Source: Flavobacterium panacis (GTDB lineage Bacteria; Bacteroidota; Bacteroidia; Flavobacteriales; Flavobacteriaceae). From it: a stretch of 64,000 nt of DNA. Positions 7,771-17,306 of the stretch are shown piece by piece (position 1 is the first letter of the stretch; each line of letters begins with the position of its first letter). Made by a program: the position numbers and the translations under genes. The notes below the pieces were generated by a model that did no database searches, had not been told where the DNA came from, and saw only the letters and a program-made list of their open reading frames with translations. The stretch spans positions 62,001 through 126,000 of the forward strand of contig NZ_JANKMS010000006.1 in NCBI RefSeq assembly GCF_024649945.1, read 5' to 3'.

Positions 7771-9123
7771 ATGAGAGAATTAAACTATTTAGTAAAAATA
7801 GAAGGGAATGAAGCGCTTTTAGAGAAATTCATTGAAGCGATTAATAATGACACCATTAAAATAGGCGAAGATTATCCAAATCCGTATGTATTGGATTCGG
7901 GTGAACGATTCTTAGGCAGTTCTGTAATAAAATACTTTTTTCAGACACGACAATTTTCAAAAGTACTGTATGTTGATTTTTTTGAAAAATTAAGAAAACT
8001 GAGCAGTTTTAAAGAAATCAGTTATACCATTGGAGAATGGATCAAGGAGCATGTCACGAACAAGTTTTTTGATGTAAAAAAAGAACATTGGGAAGAAATT
8101 ATAACCAAAAAAACAAACTCAGAAACCTCGATATCTGAAGAAGAAAAAGAGATTTTATCGTTTGTTTGTTATGTAGCAGTTTGTCATATAAAATACGGAG
8201 CAAGTTACGAATCTGTTACCGCAAACCGATATTTTGACATGGTAACCGAATTAGGTTCTAATGAAGTAGCAGAATTAAAGAAAAACGGAACAGGAGAACT
8301 TCCAAAAGAATTTACCGAATACAAAGACAGTGATTTAACCGCCAAAGCCAATGATGTTTTTGCTACGATCGAGATAAAATTGGCAAATGATAACGAAGAA
8401 AGTTATGGAAAAGCTTTAACTTTTATCAATAAAGTATTGCAGACGGATTTTCCGAAAAGTTTCGAAATTAATTTTTCTTCCGAAGGAAAAGAACTGTTGC
8501 CAATAAAAGGACTTCCAGAATGCGGACAGAATTACCTTTTTGCTGGAGCAGTAAAATATCCAAATCTTCATAAAAGCATTTTAGAATATATTCATCTTGC
8601 TAAAAAAGAATACCAATGGTACAAAAATCTTGAAGATGAAAATTGTGCTATGCCTTCGACTTTTGCTGTTTTCGCTTTAGGATTACAAGATGAAAAATAT
8701 TTTGAGACTTTGATTGATTATTATCAAACAGTAGATGAAGAACATCAATCTGTTCAAGAGAAATTTACACCTGTGTTTTTGGAAAAATTTGGTATCAACG
8801 AAAAATCGATTAAAGTTTATATACATGCAATTTCATCGATGCAGGAACATCTGCATGATAAAGTATTTGTTTCTTATTTCTCCAATGAAAAAAGTTTGAA
8901 ATTACTGTTAGAAAGCAAGGAAAATTTTGCAAAGTACTATTTTACCAAAGAAGATTTAAAAGAGTTTTCAGATGGAGATACCGACGTTCAGGAAATGGTA
9001 GATTGTTATTGGGCAAGTGTCATGTACACAACGTTTGGGCAAAATAAAGGTTTTGCTAAAATTAGGGAAACGCTTAGTGATGAAGAAAGAACAATTTTTG
9101 AAAAATTACAACAGAAAGAATAA
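7771..9123 (+). CDS. Hypothetical protein, DUF6138-like
   Basis: A 450-residue soluble, helix-rich protein without signal peptide. It resembles proteins labelled DUF6138 that are often seen among SUKH genes, but the assignment is from memory of style and is tentative. Visible features: a central segment with LPECGQNYLFAGAVKYPN, a proline-containing turn NCAMPSTFAVFALGLQD, and a C-terminal helical half in which KYFETLIDYYQTVDEEHQ is followed by similar helices, giving the look of a repeat-like helical scaffold. Function unknown. It sits in the middle of the array with 27-base gaps on both sides. Confidence 0.7.
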   Translation: MRELNYLVKIEGNEALLEKFIEAINNDTIKIGEDYPNPYVLDSGERFLGSSVIKYFFQTRQFSKVLYVDFFEKLRKLSSFKEISYTIGEWIKEHVTNKFFDVKKEHWEEIITKKTNSETSISEEEKEILSFVCYVAVCHIKYGASYESVTANRYFDMVTELGSNEVAELKKNGTGELPKEFTEYKDSDLTAKANDVFATIEIKLANDNEESYGKALTFINKVLQTDFPKSFEINFSSEGKELLPIKGLPECGQNYLFAGAVKYPNLHKSILEYIHLAKKEYQWYKNLEDENCAMPSTFAVFALGLQDEKYFETLIDYYQTVDEEHQSVQEKFTPVFLEKFGINEKSIKVYIHAISSMQEHLHDKVFVSYFSNEKSLKLLLESKENFAKYYFTKEDLKEFSDGDTDVQEMVDCYWASVMYTTFGQNKGFAKIRETLSDEERTIFEKLQQKE

Positions 9124-9150
9124 AACTAGTGTAACCAAAACTGGAAGAAA

Positions 9151-9957
9151 ATGAATAAAGATACTGAATGGAAAAAGGTTAGAATTGTACAGCTTCCAAA
9201 GTTTGGAAACCCTGGAAACAGAGAAGATGACGAACGTTACTATTCTCTCGATGGGAAAAATGTTTTCTGTGATGATTATGTGATTAAAGGGGCCGATTTT
9301 GAAAGTTTTGTTTATTGTCTTGGTTTTGCAAAAGACAAAAATAGTTGTTACCGAAGATCTCAAAAATATAAAGAAGCCGATCCAGAAACATTTGAAGTTC
9401 TCAATTTTCATTTTGCAAAAGACAAAAATCATATTTATTCTTTGGATGGAATAGCCAAAAAAGTCGATCACGAAACTTTTGAAACATTAGATTCAGGCTA
9501 TAAAATGGACCATTTCGGTAAGAAATCTGCAACAGTATCATTCAGTAGTGATAAATCGGGAATTTGGTGGATGGATTATTATTCACTAAAACCCGTTTTA
9601 ATAAAAGGAACTAATAAAAATACCTTTCAGCGAATAGACGATTCTTTTTCGAAAGATGATAAATACGTGTATTATATTGGCGCTCGTTTACCAAAAGCAA
9701 ATCCGCTTACATGGAAAAGACTGCACGAAGAAACTTATTTTTCACAGGATCAAAACAGAATCTATTTTACGCAGAATCTCTTAGAAAATACTGATCCTGA
9801 AACTTTCGAAATTATATCAATTCCTGAATTAGGAACAAAGCCTTATGCAAAAGACAAAAATTCAGGATACATCTGTCACAATACCGTTTCGCATAAAGAG
9901 CTCAAAGAAACAATTGATGAAGAATTGAAATATATTACTGATATTAAAAAAGGATAA
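9151..9957 (+). CDS. DKNYY family protein
   Basis: A 268-residue soluble protein built from repeats of about 30-40 residues, each with a core like FAKDKNHIYSLDG or DDKYVYYIGARL followed by ADPETFEVL. At least five units are visible, at AKDKNSCYR, AKDKNHIYS, SKDDKYVYY, SQDQNRIYF and AKDKNSGYI. This is the DKNYY pattern, a strand-repeat family found mostly in Bacteroidota and Fusobacteria with no established function. A second member of the family lies at 12237. Only two bases separate it from the next gene, so the two are certainly co-transcribed. Confidence 0.85.
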   Translation: MNKDTEWKKVRIVQLPKFGNPGNREDDERYYSLDGKNVFCDDYVIKGADFESFVYCLGFAKDKNSCYRRSQKYKEADPETFEVLNFHFAKDKNHIYSLDGIAKKVDHETFETLDSGYKMDHFGKKSATVSFSSDKSGIWWMDYYSLKPVLIKGTNKNTFQRIDDSFSKDDKYVYYIGARLPKANPLTWKRLHEETYFSQDQNRIYFTQNLLENTDPETFEIISIPELGTKPYAKDKNSGYICHNTVSHKELKETIDEELKYITDIKKG

Positions 9958-9959
9958 AC

Positions 9960-10490
9960 ATGCTGATTTTAAAAACTGTAAACGATATAAAAAATAATCT
10001 TTTATCAAATAAACAATCAATTAGGAATTTTCCAAAATCGGTTTCTTTTCCGTTTGATGAATTGTATCGAGAAATTGCTACTCAAATAAAAACGGTTGAG
10101 ATTTCATCAGAATGCGTTTTGTTCGATAGTGTTGAAGCGTATAATGAAACAAAAGAATTTTCAAATTCCGATTATTGGTTAGAAAATTCGAAAGAGATAA
10201 TTGGAGACTTCTGGTTTTTTGCTCAAAATGGACAAGGTGATCTTTGGTTATTTGACAATGAAAACAAAGTCTATTTCTACGATCATAATCAGGAAGAAAT
10301 GGGACGAGAAAATTTTACAGATTTAGGATTGAATTTTGAAAAATGGCTTCAATTCGCTTATCTCAATAAACAACTCGACGAAATCTATGAAACCGAAAAT
10401 GAAATAGCAGAGAAGATAAAAACAGAATACAAAGAAAGATTACAGGAAATAAGTAGTCTTTTATTGAGCAATCATCCTTTTGAGATTTAA
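9960..10490 (+). CDS. SUKH-type immunity-like protein
   Basis: A 176-residue soluble protein. The central strands IIGDFWFFAQNGQGDLWLFD (about residues 77-96) followed by KVYFYDHNQEEM match the part of SMI1/KNR4 proteins that holds the GQGD and YDHN motifs; the usual N-terminal LP-Y-FL helix is shortened or diverged. The C-terminal part is a charged helix. I assign it to the SUKH group on this core alone. It follows the DKNYY gene with a 2-base gap. Confidence 0.7.
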   Translation: MLILKTVNDIKNNLLSNKQSIRNFPKSVSFPFDELYREIATQIKTVEISSECVLFDSVEAYNETKEFSNSDYWLENSKEIIGDFWFFAQNGQGDLWLFDNENKVYFYDHNQEEMGRENFTDLGLNFEKWLQFAYLNKQLDEIYETENEIAEKIKTEYKERLQEISSLLLSNHPFEI

Positions 10491-10551
10491 GATTTATTGA
10501 AATATTTCATAGGTATCAAATCATATTCATTTAAATAAAAAATAAAACCAA

Positions 10552-11274
10552 ATGAAACAGGAAACATTTGACATTATTGAATTACGTCCCGGAACAAAAC
10601 ACTATTATGGTGATAGTATAGAAATGCCGGATATATTATTGGAGGACGGATTATTGGTAAAAGCTAGCACAATCGATATTCCGCTTGGACATTCTCGTTA
10701 TGGCGGACCCATTGCCGATTTGCCAAAAGATTTTTCCTATCCAGATGATTTGCGTTTTGCTGGTCAGTTGGATTTAAAACAAATTGCACCGCATGACAAA
10801 TCGGAACTTTTGCCAAAAACAGGACATCTTTTCTTTTTTGCTGATATTATAGAGGATAGAGGTTTGGTCGTTTATGCAGATATTGAGAACAGTGAATTGG
10901 TAAGAGTAGTAAAAGACCACGATGATAATTTTTTTGAAGGTGTATTAATAAAAGAAGTTTTTGCAAATACTGAAAAAATTTCAAGCCGTTACCGTGATCC
11001 AGAAGATGAATATGAGGAAGATGATGCCAACGAAGATGGACTTTTATGGGATTTCTTTGCAGGAAGCGAGACTTCCAAAATCTTCGGAATTTTTACACAT
11101 TGCCAGTGGCAGGAAGCTGAGATTTTAGAAATTGCAAATTCCAACAAATTGGTGCTTTTACAGATTGGAGAAAACGGATTTAATGATGAAGGCGTTTTTA
11201 GTGTTTTAATTGACAAAGACGATTTGAAAGCATTGGATTTTACTAACTGTGAATTTCATTGGGGACAATCATAA
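10552..11274 (+). CDS. DUF1963 (YwqG-like) protein
   Basis: A 240-residue soluble protein with the DUF1963 pattern: an opening strand with HSRYGGPIADLPKDFSYP, then LRFAGQLDLKQIAPHD, then LLPKTGHLFFFADI (about residues 85-98), and a C-terminal part ending LVLLQIGENGF and VLIDKDDLKALDF. DUF1963 members occur beside SUKH proteins in polyimmunity loci and are not enzymatically characterised. A low-complexity acidic stretch (DPEDEYEEDDANEDG) interrupts the domain at about residues 148-162. The next gene is co-directional. Confidence 0.85.
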   Translation: MKQETFDIIELRPGTKHYYGDSIEMPDILLEDGLLVKASTIDIPLGHSRYGGPIADLPKDFSYPDDLRFAGQLDLKQIAPHDKSELLPKTGHLFFFADIIEDRGLVVYADIENSELVRVVKDHDDNFFEGVLIKEVFANTEKISSRYRDPEDEYEEDDANEDGLLWDFFAGSETSKIFGIFTHCQWQEAEILEIANSNKLVLLQIGENGFNDEGVFSVLIDKDDLKALDFTNCEFHWGQS

Positions 11275-11311
11275 TAATCCATTAAATGAAAATTTTAGTA
11301 TTATAAAAACA

Positions 11312-12226
11312 ATGAAAAAAGGCTATTTAATTGTCGTAATCTTATTGTGTTTTGCAAGTATGCCGATAACTGCTCAGACGAAAAAAGGAATGTTGTATAC
11401 ATTAAAATATGAAAATCAGGATTGTTCGTACGAGATATTGCTAAATGACGTACCTGTAGCGACTAACTTTGGTTTAAGCAGTGGATTTTCTTTGAAAAAA
11501 GAATTGAATCAATACATTCTAAAATCAGGAAAACAAGAAATTACTATTAGAATTTATCCACAAAAGAAAACTGAAACTTCTTTTGAGGCAACTGTGAGTA
11601 AGACGGCAAAAGTAAAAATTAGCATCAAAAAGAATACAGAACCTTTATCACTACTGGATATTGCAAATGCAAGAGATAAAGGCATTCAAACCGAGTGGGA
11701 TGTTGTATCGTTTGAGACGCCAAAAATAGAATCTGATGGCTCGTTTTATGAATTTAAAACCTCTTTTAATGTCAATGATAAAGACATTACCTGGAAAATA
11801 AAAGGTTGGATTGAAAGCAAAGATTTAAGAAACGAAACTGATTTAAGAAAACAAGTAGATGCTTTTTATGAAAATTTCAAAAACATTTTAGCATCAAAAA
11901 AACAGGAAGAATATCTTAAATTATTAAAAACGAGTTTACATGAAGAAGCATTGTCGAAACCGTGGTTTGGAGTAAATTTTGAAAAAGATTTGTCTAATGA
12001 AATATTAAAATATGCAAACGACGAACGAAACTTTATTTATCCTTGCGAAAATGCTGAATTGAAATTTTATGCAAATGGAAAAATTGTAACCTTGATTTGT
12101 AAGGACATAACAATTTTTGGTTATTCTCCATTAATTTCAAAGACTGCAAAAAATGCAATGCCAAAAGTGCACACTATTTATTTGCATAAGCCTAAAAACT
12201 CTGATGAATTGGAGATAATAAGATAA
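11312..12226 (+). CDS. Secreted hypothetical protein
   Basis: About 304 residues. The frame is open from an ATG at 11249, which would overlap the previous gene by 26 bases. The ATG at 11312 gives a clean Sec signal peptide (MKKGYLIVVILLCFASMPIT, cut after AQ) and removes the overlap, so I chose it. The mature part begins with strands (YTLKYENQDCSYEILLNDVP) of a small beta-sandwich type, and the second half (residues about 160-300) is mixed helix/strand. I do not recognise a family. An exported protein inside an otherwise cytosolic immunity-like array suggests protection in the periplasm, but this is only inference. Confidence 0.7.
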   Translation: MKKGYLIVVILLCFASMPITAQTKKGMLYTLKYENQDCSYEILLNDVPVATNFGLSSGFSLKKELNQYILKSGKQEITIRIYPQKKTETSFEATVSKTAKVKISIKKNTEPLSLLDIANARDKGIQTEWDVVSFETPKIESDGSFYEFKTSFNVNDKDITWKIKGWIESKDLRNETDLRKQVDAFYENFKNILASKKQEEYLKLLKTSLHEEALSKPWFGVNFEKDLSNEILKYANDERNFIYPCENAELKFYANGKIVTLICKDITIFGYSPLISKTAKNAMPKVHTIYLHKPKNSDELEIIR

Positions 12227-12236
12227 AATATGTAAT

Positions 12237-12989
12237 ATGATAAAAGATTTAGGACACGGTTACAAAATCATTGATAACAAATTTATTTTGTGTTACGATA
12301 GCGAAGTGTTTAAAAAGTTTTATAAAACAATAGATTTTGAAACTTTTAAAATCGCTGCAACAAACGAAGAGCACGACAGAGATGGTTTTGCTTCAACAAT
12401 TTATTTTACAGATAAAAACCATGTTTATATTCAAAGTGCTTTTACCAGTTTTACGATTATTGAAGAGGCAAAACCAGACGATTTTAAAGTAGTAGATAGT
12501 AAAAAAGGATATGCTTTTTCTAACGGAAATTATTTCCGCCACGATGATAAAATGCCTTTTGATTTGAGTAAAGGAAAACGTCTTAATGAGTATCATATTC
12601 AAGTAGAAGACCAATTATACTTTGGAGATGTTAGGCTGATCGAAAATGTCGATTTGGAATCTTTTGTGATTCCGTATCCAGAATTAATTGAGAATTTGGC
12701 TCAGGATAAAGACCACGTTTTCTTTAAAGGGAAAATAGTTCCAGAAGCAAATCCAAAGACGTTTAAAGTTTTGGAAGGATGTTTAGATGGAACTTATTAT
12801 CTGGAATGCGATAATGCTTTTTATGCAAAAGATGATCGATACGCATATTTTATCAGAACAATCAACGATGAGGTAAAAGTGATTAAAACTAAAAGTTTAA
12901 ACGATTTTCATTTTAAAGTTATTGATGAAAGAGGTTATGCTTTCGACAAAGAATACAGTTATTATATGGGCAAACGAACCAAACTATAA
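12237..12989 (+). CDS. DKNYY family protein
   Basis: A 250-residue soluble protein with the repeat cores FTDKNHVYIQ, AQDKDHVFFKG, AKDDRYAYFIR and FDKEYSYYMG, each paired with PDDFKVVD, NPKTFKVLEG or LNDFHFKVID. It is the second DKNYY family member in the window (the first is at 9151), but the two share only the repeat pattern, not close identity. The start codon follows the stop of the secreted protein by 10 bases, and the stop precedes the next gene by 5 bases. Function unknown. Confidence 0.85.
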   Translation: MIKDLGHGYKIIDNKFILCYDSEVFKKFYKTIDFETFKIAATNEEHDRDGFASTIYFTDKNHVYIQSAFTSFTIIEEAKPDDFKVVDSKKGYAFSNGNYFRHDDKMPFDLSKGKRLNEYHIQVEDQLYFGDVRLIENVDLESFVIPYPELIENLAQDKDHVFFKGKIVPEANPKTFKVLEGCLDGTYYLECDNAFYAKDDRYAYFIRTINDEVKVIKTKSLNDFHFKVIDERGYAFDKEYSYYMGKRTKL

Positions 12990-12994
12990 AGATT

Positions 12995-13582
12995 ATGGCA
13001 ATACATAAATTTAATGAAGTTTTAAACGATCTAATGGATTATTTTATTCTAGGAGATGTCGATTGTTTAATGCAATATAAAATAGAAAATGATTTGCCTG
13101 ATGATCTTCTGACGGAATTCACAACAGAAGAAACAGGGGATCAGGTGGTAGAAGAGGGCGTAATTGTGCCCATGATCGGAATAGTAAATTATCCGTATAC
13201 TGTTTATTTTAATCTTTCAGATGATGTTCCCGAATTATTAAAACCAGGTAATGAACTCCAGCACAAACGCGATGGGTATTGCCTGACGGTTGTAAACGGT
13301 AGGATTTATTTATACACGATTCCGTATTTAAAAGATTTTACAAAAGAGAAAATCGATTTGCTGAAAAAATACAAACACGCAACGATAGAGCTTCCAAATG
13401 GTTTTTACAGCGTTTCTATCTTAGCTGGTTTAACCAAACAAACGTTGGAAATCAAAACAGAATCTGGAGAAATAGAAGAGGTAGAAGACATGGAACCTAC
13501 TTTTGAATTTCTTATAAAACCATCAGCAGAAAAACCAGATTTCACCGCTGATTTTACATATCCGTTTAGAATAGAATTTTAA
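12995..13582 (+). CDS. Hypothetical protein of the immunity-like array
   Basis: A 195-residue acidic soluble protein with no signal peptide. Strand-rich parts YPYTVYFNLSDDVPEL and GYCLTVVNGRIYLYTIPYL, then a short helix and a strand SVSILAGLTKQTLEIKTES, suggest a beta-barrel or sandwich. I do not recognise a named family. It lies 5 bases after the DKNYY gene and 3 bases before the next gene, so it is firmly part of the same transcript and likely shares its role as an accessory or immunity protein. Confidence 0.65.
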   Translation: MAIHKFNEVLNDLMDYFILGDVDCLMQYKIENDLPDDLLTEFTTEETGDQVVEEGVIVPMIGIVNYPYTVYFNLSDDVPELLKPGNELQHKRDGYCLTVVNGRIYLYTIPYLKDFTKEKIDLLKKYKHATIELPNGFYSVSILAGLTKQTLEIKTESGEIEEVEDMEPTFEFLIKPSAEKPDFTADFTYPFRIEF

Positions 13583-13585
13583 GGT

Positions 13586-14119
13586 ATGAAATTGCGAAGT
13601 GAAATAGAGCCTCAATTTGATGTAGCAGAAAAACGGTATTCCGAAGTTCTAAAACTAATTTTGGATTATACCGATTTTTGTGATGAAAATGGGGATGAAG
13701 AGAATTTGGAATATCAAAAGCTAGAAGATAAACTGCATCGGATTTCAGGAAAAGAAATGTCCCGGTTTAATCTCTGGGAATGGTGGGAAGCTGATGGCGC
13801 TGAAAATTTAGCATTTGACATCGTTTTACCAGATCCTATAGTGGTGGAGAATATTACAAAAAATGAATTATATGAAGTAGTCAGAAGATTGAAAACCTTT
13901 GAAGAACCCGATGAAAACGCTTCTGATTTTGTTGCGATGTTTTATATGAGAACAGTTTACAGCAATAGTTATTTCGAGAAATGGCTAAAAATCAATTTCA
14001 AGACGTTTAAGCATAATTTATTCCAAAGAAATAAAGATAAAAACGGAGGTTATTTTGAGTATTCAATAGAAGAAACTGTAGTAACTCTTTGGAATAATGG
14101 TAATTATAAAATAAAATGA
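13586..14119 (+). CDS. Hypothetical protein of the immunity-like array
   Basis: A 177-residue soluble, mainly helical protein. A tryptophan-rich segment FNLWEWWEADGAENLAFDI (about residues 61-79) is its most striking feature, followed by a helix ELYEVVRRLKTFEEPDENAS and an aromatic segment MFYMRTVYSNSYFEKWLKI. No named family recognised. It overlaps the next gene by 4 bases (ATGA), a sign of translational coupling. Confidence 0.65.
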   Translation: MKLRSEIEPQFDVAEKRYSEVLKLILDYTDFCDENGDEENLEYQKLEDKLHRISGKEMSRFNLWEWWEADGAENLAFDIVLPDPIVVENITKNELYEVVRRLKTFEEPDENASDFVAMFYMRTVYSNSYFEKWLKINFKTFKHNLFQRNKDKNGGYFEYSIEETVVTLWNNGNYKIK

Positions 14120-14766
14120 ATAAAGAAATACAAATAGAAGAACTCAATAATAACACTTTTTTCTGGAAATATTATTTCTGCTGGTCAAGAGGTTACGATG
14201 AAAAAGAAGAAATAAATATTGATGAGGTTTTAGAAGTTGTAGAGACAAATGAAGAAGAAGCTTACACTTGGGAAAGAACATTTTTTAACGAGGAAGATAT
14301 CGAAGAAAACCCAAGATACGTAACAGGAAAAATTAATGATCATTTAAATTTTGCAGTTGAGTTTGCCGAATATGAAATCAACTTTTTCTTAAATGATATT
14401 TATATTGGCAATTTAGGAGGTCATTTTGAAGCTTGGTTTTTTACTTTAGATGAATTATTGGCTTTAGAAAAATATCCAAACCTATTTCTTCTTTTTTTAC
14501 CAATGACAGGAATTACAGAAGATCAAAGAGATATTTTGAAGCCAATTATAGCAAAACACTTCAACTCGATTCCGTTGTTCGAAATGCATTCAGAATATAT
14601 TGCAAATTGCATTTTAAATGGTTTAATGATGGAATCTCCATTTCAGAAAACAGTCGAAATTGGTTTAACCAACAATCAAAATCATAGCATCAGAAATATA
14701 ACAGATTATGCACGTTATAAAGAAGATGTAATAACACTAAATAAAATTCTTACTACGCTGGAATAA
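14116..14766 (+). CDS. Hypothetical immunity-type protein
   Basis: A 216-residue acidic soluble protein. The segment INFFLNDIYIGNLGGHFEAW (about residues 89-108) with the GNLGGHFE turn resembles small immunity families such as Imm19, but I cannot confirm which. The C-terminal half is helical. The start codon overlaps the stop of the previous gene (ATGA). The following gene starts 42 bases later. Confidence 0.6.
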   Translation: MNKEIQIEELNNNTFFWKYYFCWSRGYDEKEEINIDEVLEVVETNEEEAYTWERTFFNEEDIEENPRYVTGKINDHLNFAVEFAEYEINFFLNDIYIGNLGGHFEAWFFTLDELLALEKYPNLFLLFLPMTGITEDQRDILKPIIAKHFNSIPLFEMHSEYIANCILNGLMMESPFQKTVEIGLTNNQNHSIRNITDYARYKEDVITLNKILTTLE

Positions 14767-14808
14767 CTGATTTTTAAAATTATTAATATAAGCCAAAATA
14801 TTTTTTTT

Positions 14809-17292
14809 ATGGAAAATCAAAAATTTGAAGCCGAAACATTTTCTCTTTTAATCCCTTCTGTTTACACCAATATGCAGGTGGTTTGGGAAAGCATTCGAGC
14901 GGCTCACGAACTGCCCAAGAGTGATTTTTTGTCGTATGCAACGACAACGCTTATTCCTGTAGCATTTTTTAATGAATTTACTGGAGATACTCTTGTTTTA
15001 CGCTACTGGGAATCTTGTAAACACGAAGACCAAGAAACGAAGCTGTTAGAGGAAAAGGAAATTCAATTAGCAGGGCATACATCAAATATTCAGATGTTGA
15101 AATCAAACGATGGTCTCTTCTATTATTATGCAATTGTCCAAATAAGCGATGAATTTTGCTATATTTTTAAAGGCGATTGTAAAATAAAAAATAGAAGTTT
15201 TTATGAACCTCTTTTTGAAGAAATATGGAAAAGTCTTGAATATTTTGGAAATCCTAAAGAAGCAATAAATAAACTTCCTCAATTTTTACTTGATCTTTAT
15301 TATCATACAGAATCAGATAAAAATTTAGATTTTGATGATGAAGAAGAAAACGACATTCCCCCAATTATAGAAGAATTTTCTATTCCAGAAGACGGCAAAG
15401 AATATTGGAAAATAGATGATATTGAATTACAGTTTTTACCAGAATGCAGTGCTTCTGTAAATGGAACTTTGTATGTTAATCTAGAAGGGATTATTCCTGA
15501 ATTTGATGAAGAAAAACACAGTTATATAATTGATTCCTATAATGGAGCTGTAGGATTAAATTTTTCTCTTAGTCAAATATACAATCAAGGAATGCCTACT
15601 GGAATAATTCCTTTTGAAAAGGGCAGGGACGAAAGTTACAATCATTATTTATGGGATAGAGGCTTTAATTATTCGGTAGCTTTTACTGGCCATGTTACTT
15701 TAAAAGAAGGATGGGTAGGATTAACAGGTTATCTGGAAGATAAATGGGATCCTAAAAGATATAAAATAAGTGTAGCTAAAAAAATAAATGTAGAAGAATT
15801 AGAATGGGAGAAGTATGATTTTACGTTGCTTAAAGAATTAGAAAAGACATCACCTAAAATCGTACGCCAACTGAAATTGAAAGATCCAGATCCAATTGAA
15901 TTAAGAGAAGAACTTCATTCATTAGTTCATTTAGAATCACTTTCTATTCAGTTTTCAAATGATAGCAAAGAAGCCGAAGCTTTTACTGAAATTCCAACAC
16001 CAATAAAATATATTAAGAATTTAAAAAGTCTACATCTTTGGGGAATTTCAGCAGTTACGAAGTTCCCAGAATGGATTGGAGATCTTCGTGAATTGGAGCA
16101 TTTATTATTAACAGGAAGTAAAGTTGAAGGAATTCATCCCTATACCTTACAATATCTTTCAAAGCTTAAATATTGTTATCTTGAAAACAACAGTTTAGAA
16201 TCTGCGCCTAAGTCAATACCAGATAATTTGGAGGTTTTGCATTTAGAGGGCAATCAGCTTACAGATATTCCAAGTTCTTATATTCAATTAGAAAATCTCA
16301 GAAAACTGCATATTAGAAATAATCCTCTTAAATCACTTCCTGCGGGACTTGAAAATATTCCAGAACTCGATTTGGAATTAGAGAAGAAAATGATTTTACT
16401 GGATTATACTTATAAAGGAGCTGACAATAGTGGCGTCATACCTTATAACGACGAATTGTTTTATGCTCGAAATGATTCGGACTTAAATTCAAATCTTCAA
16501 AAAGCTATTAAAAAAACAGATTTTCAGGAATATGAAAATGGACTTTCTAAAATAGCACGTCATGCAGTAAATTTTGTTACTACAACTCCAGATTCTTATA
16601 ATGAATTGGGGAATACCCGATTTGGAGGTCTTCCAGATTTACCTGTAAATGTAGAGTATCCGACGGTAACAATCGATGAAGAAAAGAAAGGCTATCAATT
16701 TATTGCTCAGATGAATTGCGCATCTATAGCGAGTTTACAAGATTATTTGCCTCGAACCGGAGTGCTTTATTTCTTTATTAATGATCAAGAGGATTTTACT
16801 CCGAAAGTTCTTTATTATGATGGAGAAAAGGATCATCTAAAATCAGCAAAAGAATTAAATTTCGATGAAGAGTTTATCTATGATGAAGGTGGTATTTATA
16901 AACCATTTAAAACTGATTCGGCAAAATGTGTAAGTCTTCCATCATTCTATAATGATGAGCATTATTATGAAAACATTGCACCCGAATTAAAAGAATTAGA
17001 AGAACAATACGATGAAACCGAGGCTTTGCAGAAGGTACTTTTGCCTTTTAAAACAAACTCTTCTCACGGAATTAATAGTTATGTTTTCAAGCAACATGAT
17101 TCGCCTGAAATAGAAGCAGTAAATACACTGAAAGGAAAACCAGAAGAATGGATGGTATTATTACGAGTAAGCAGTGATAATAACACAGGATTCTCATTTT
17201 GGGATGCAGGCGAAATTTATTTTGTCATTCATAAAAGTGATCTTGCTAAGAAAGATTTTTCAAATGTGTATTGCGGATTAGAAACGAGTTAA
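14809..17292 (+). CDS. Three-part protein: unknown N-terminal domain, leucine-rich repeats, DUF1963
   Basis: An 827-residue soluble protein made of recognisable parts. Residues 1-155 form a mixed domain resembling small lipoprotein/chaperone-type folds, not firmly assigned. Residues 185-325 are strand-rich and aromatic. Residues 370-525 hold leucine-rich repeats (LKSLHLWGISAVTKFPEW, LEVLHLEGNQLTDIPSSY, LRKLHIRNNPLKSLPAGL). Residues about 580-825 form a DUF1963 domain (TRFGGLPDLP, FIAQMNCASI, LPRTGVLYFFIND). The LRR part is likely a protein-binding surface. It is the largest gene of the array, about three times the length of a simple DUF1963 protein such as the one at 10552. Confidence 0.85.
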   Translation: MENQKFEAETFSLLIPSVYTNMQVVWESIRAAHELPKSDFLSYATTTLIPVAFFNEFTGDTLVLRYWESCKHEDQETKLLEEKEIQLAGHTSNIQMLKSNDGLFYYYAIVQISDEFCYIFKGDCKIKNRSFYEPLFEEIWKSLEYFGNPKEAINKLPQFLLDLYYHTESDKNLDFDDEEENDIPPIIEEFSIPEDGKEYWKIDDIELQFLPECSASVNGTLYVNLEGIIPEFDEEKHSYIIDSYNGAVGLNFSLSQIYNQGMPTGIIPFEKGRDESYNHYLWDRGFNYSVAFTGHVTLKEGWVGLTGYLEDKWDPKRYKISVAKKINVEELEWEKYDFTLLKELEKTSPKIVRQLKLKDPDPIELREELHSLVHLESLSIQFSNDSKEAEAFTEIPTPIKYIKNLKSLHLWGISAVTKFPEWIGDLRELEHLLLTGSKVEGIHPYTLQYLSKLKYCYLENNSLESAPKSIPDNLEVLHLEGNQLTDIPSSYIQLENLRKLHIRNNPLKSLPAGLENIPELDLELEKKMILLDYTYKGADNSGVIPYNDELFYARNDSDLNSNLQKAIKKTDFQEYENGLSKIARHAVNFVTTTPDSYNELGNTRFGGLPDLPVNVEYPTVTIDEEKKGYQFIAQMNCASIASLQDYLPRTGVLYFFINDQEDFTPKVLYYDGEKDHLKSAKELNFDEEFIYDEGGIYKPFKTDSAKCVSLPSFYNDEHYYENIAPELKELEEQYDETEALQKVLLPFKTNSSHGINSYVFKQHDSPEIEAVNTLKGKPEEWMVLLRVSSDNNTGFSFWDAGEIYFVIHKSDLAKKDFSNVYCGLETS

Positions 17293-17306
17293 TTTATTGG
17301 TGAAAT

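Noticed and set aside
11249-11311. Longer start for the secreted protein at 11312
   Set aside because: It would overlap the DUF1963 gene by 26 bases and hide the signal peptide behind a polar stretch.
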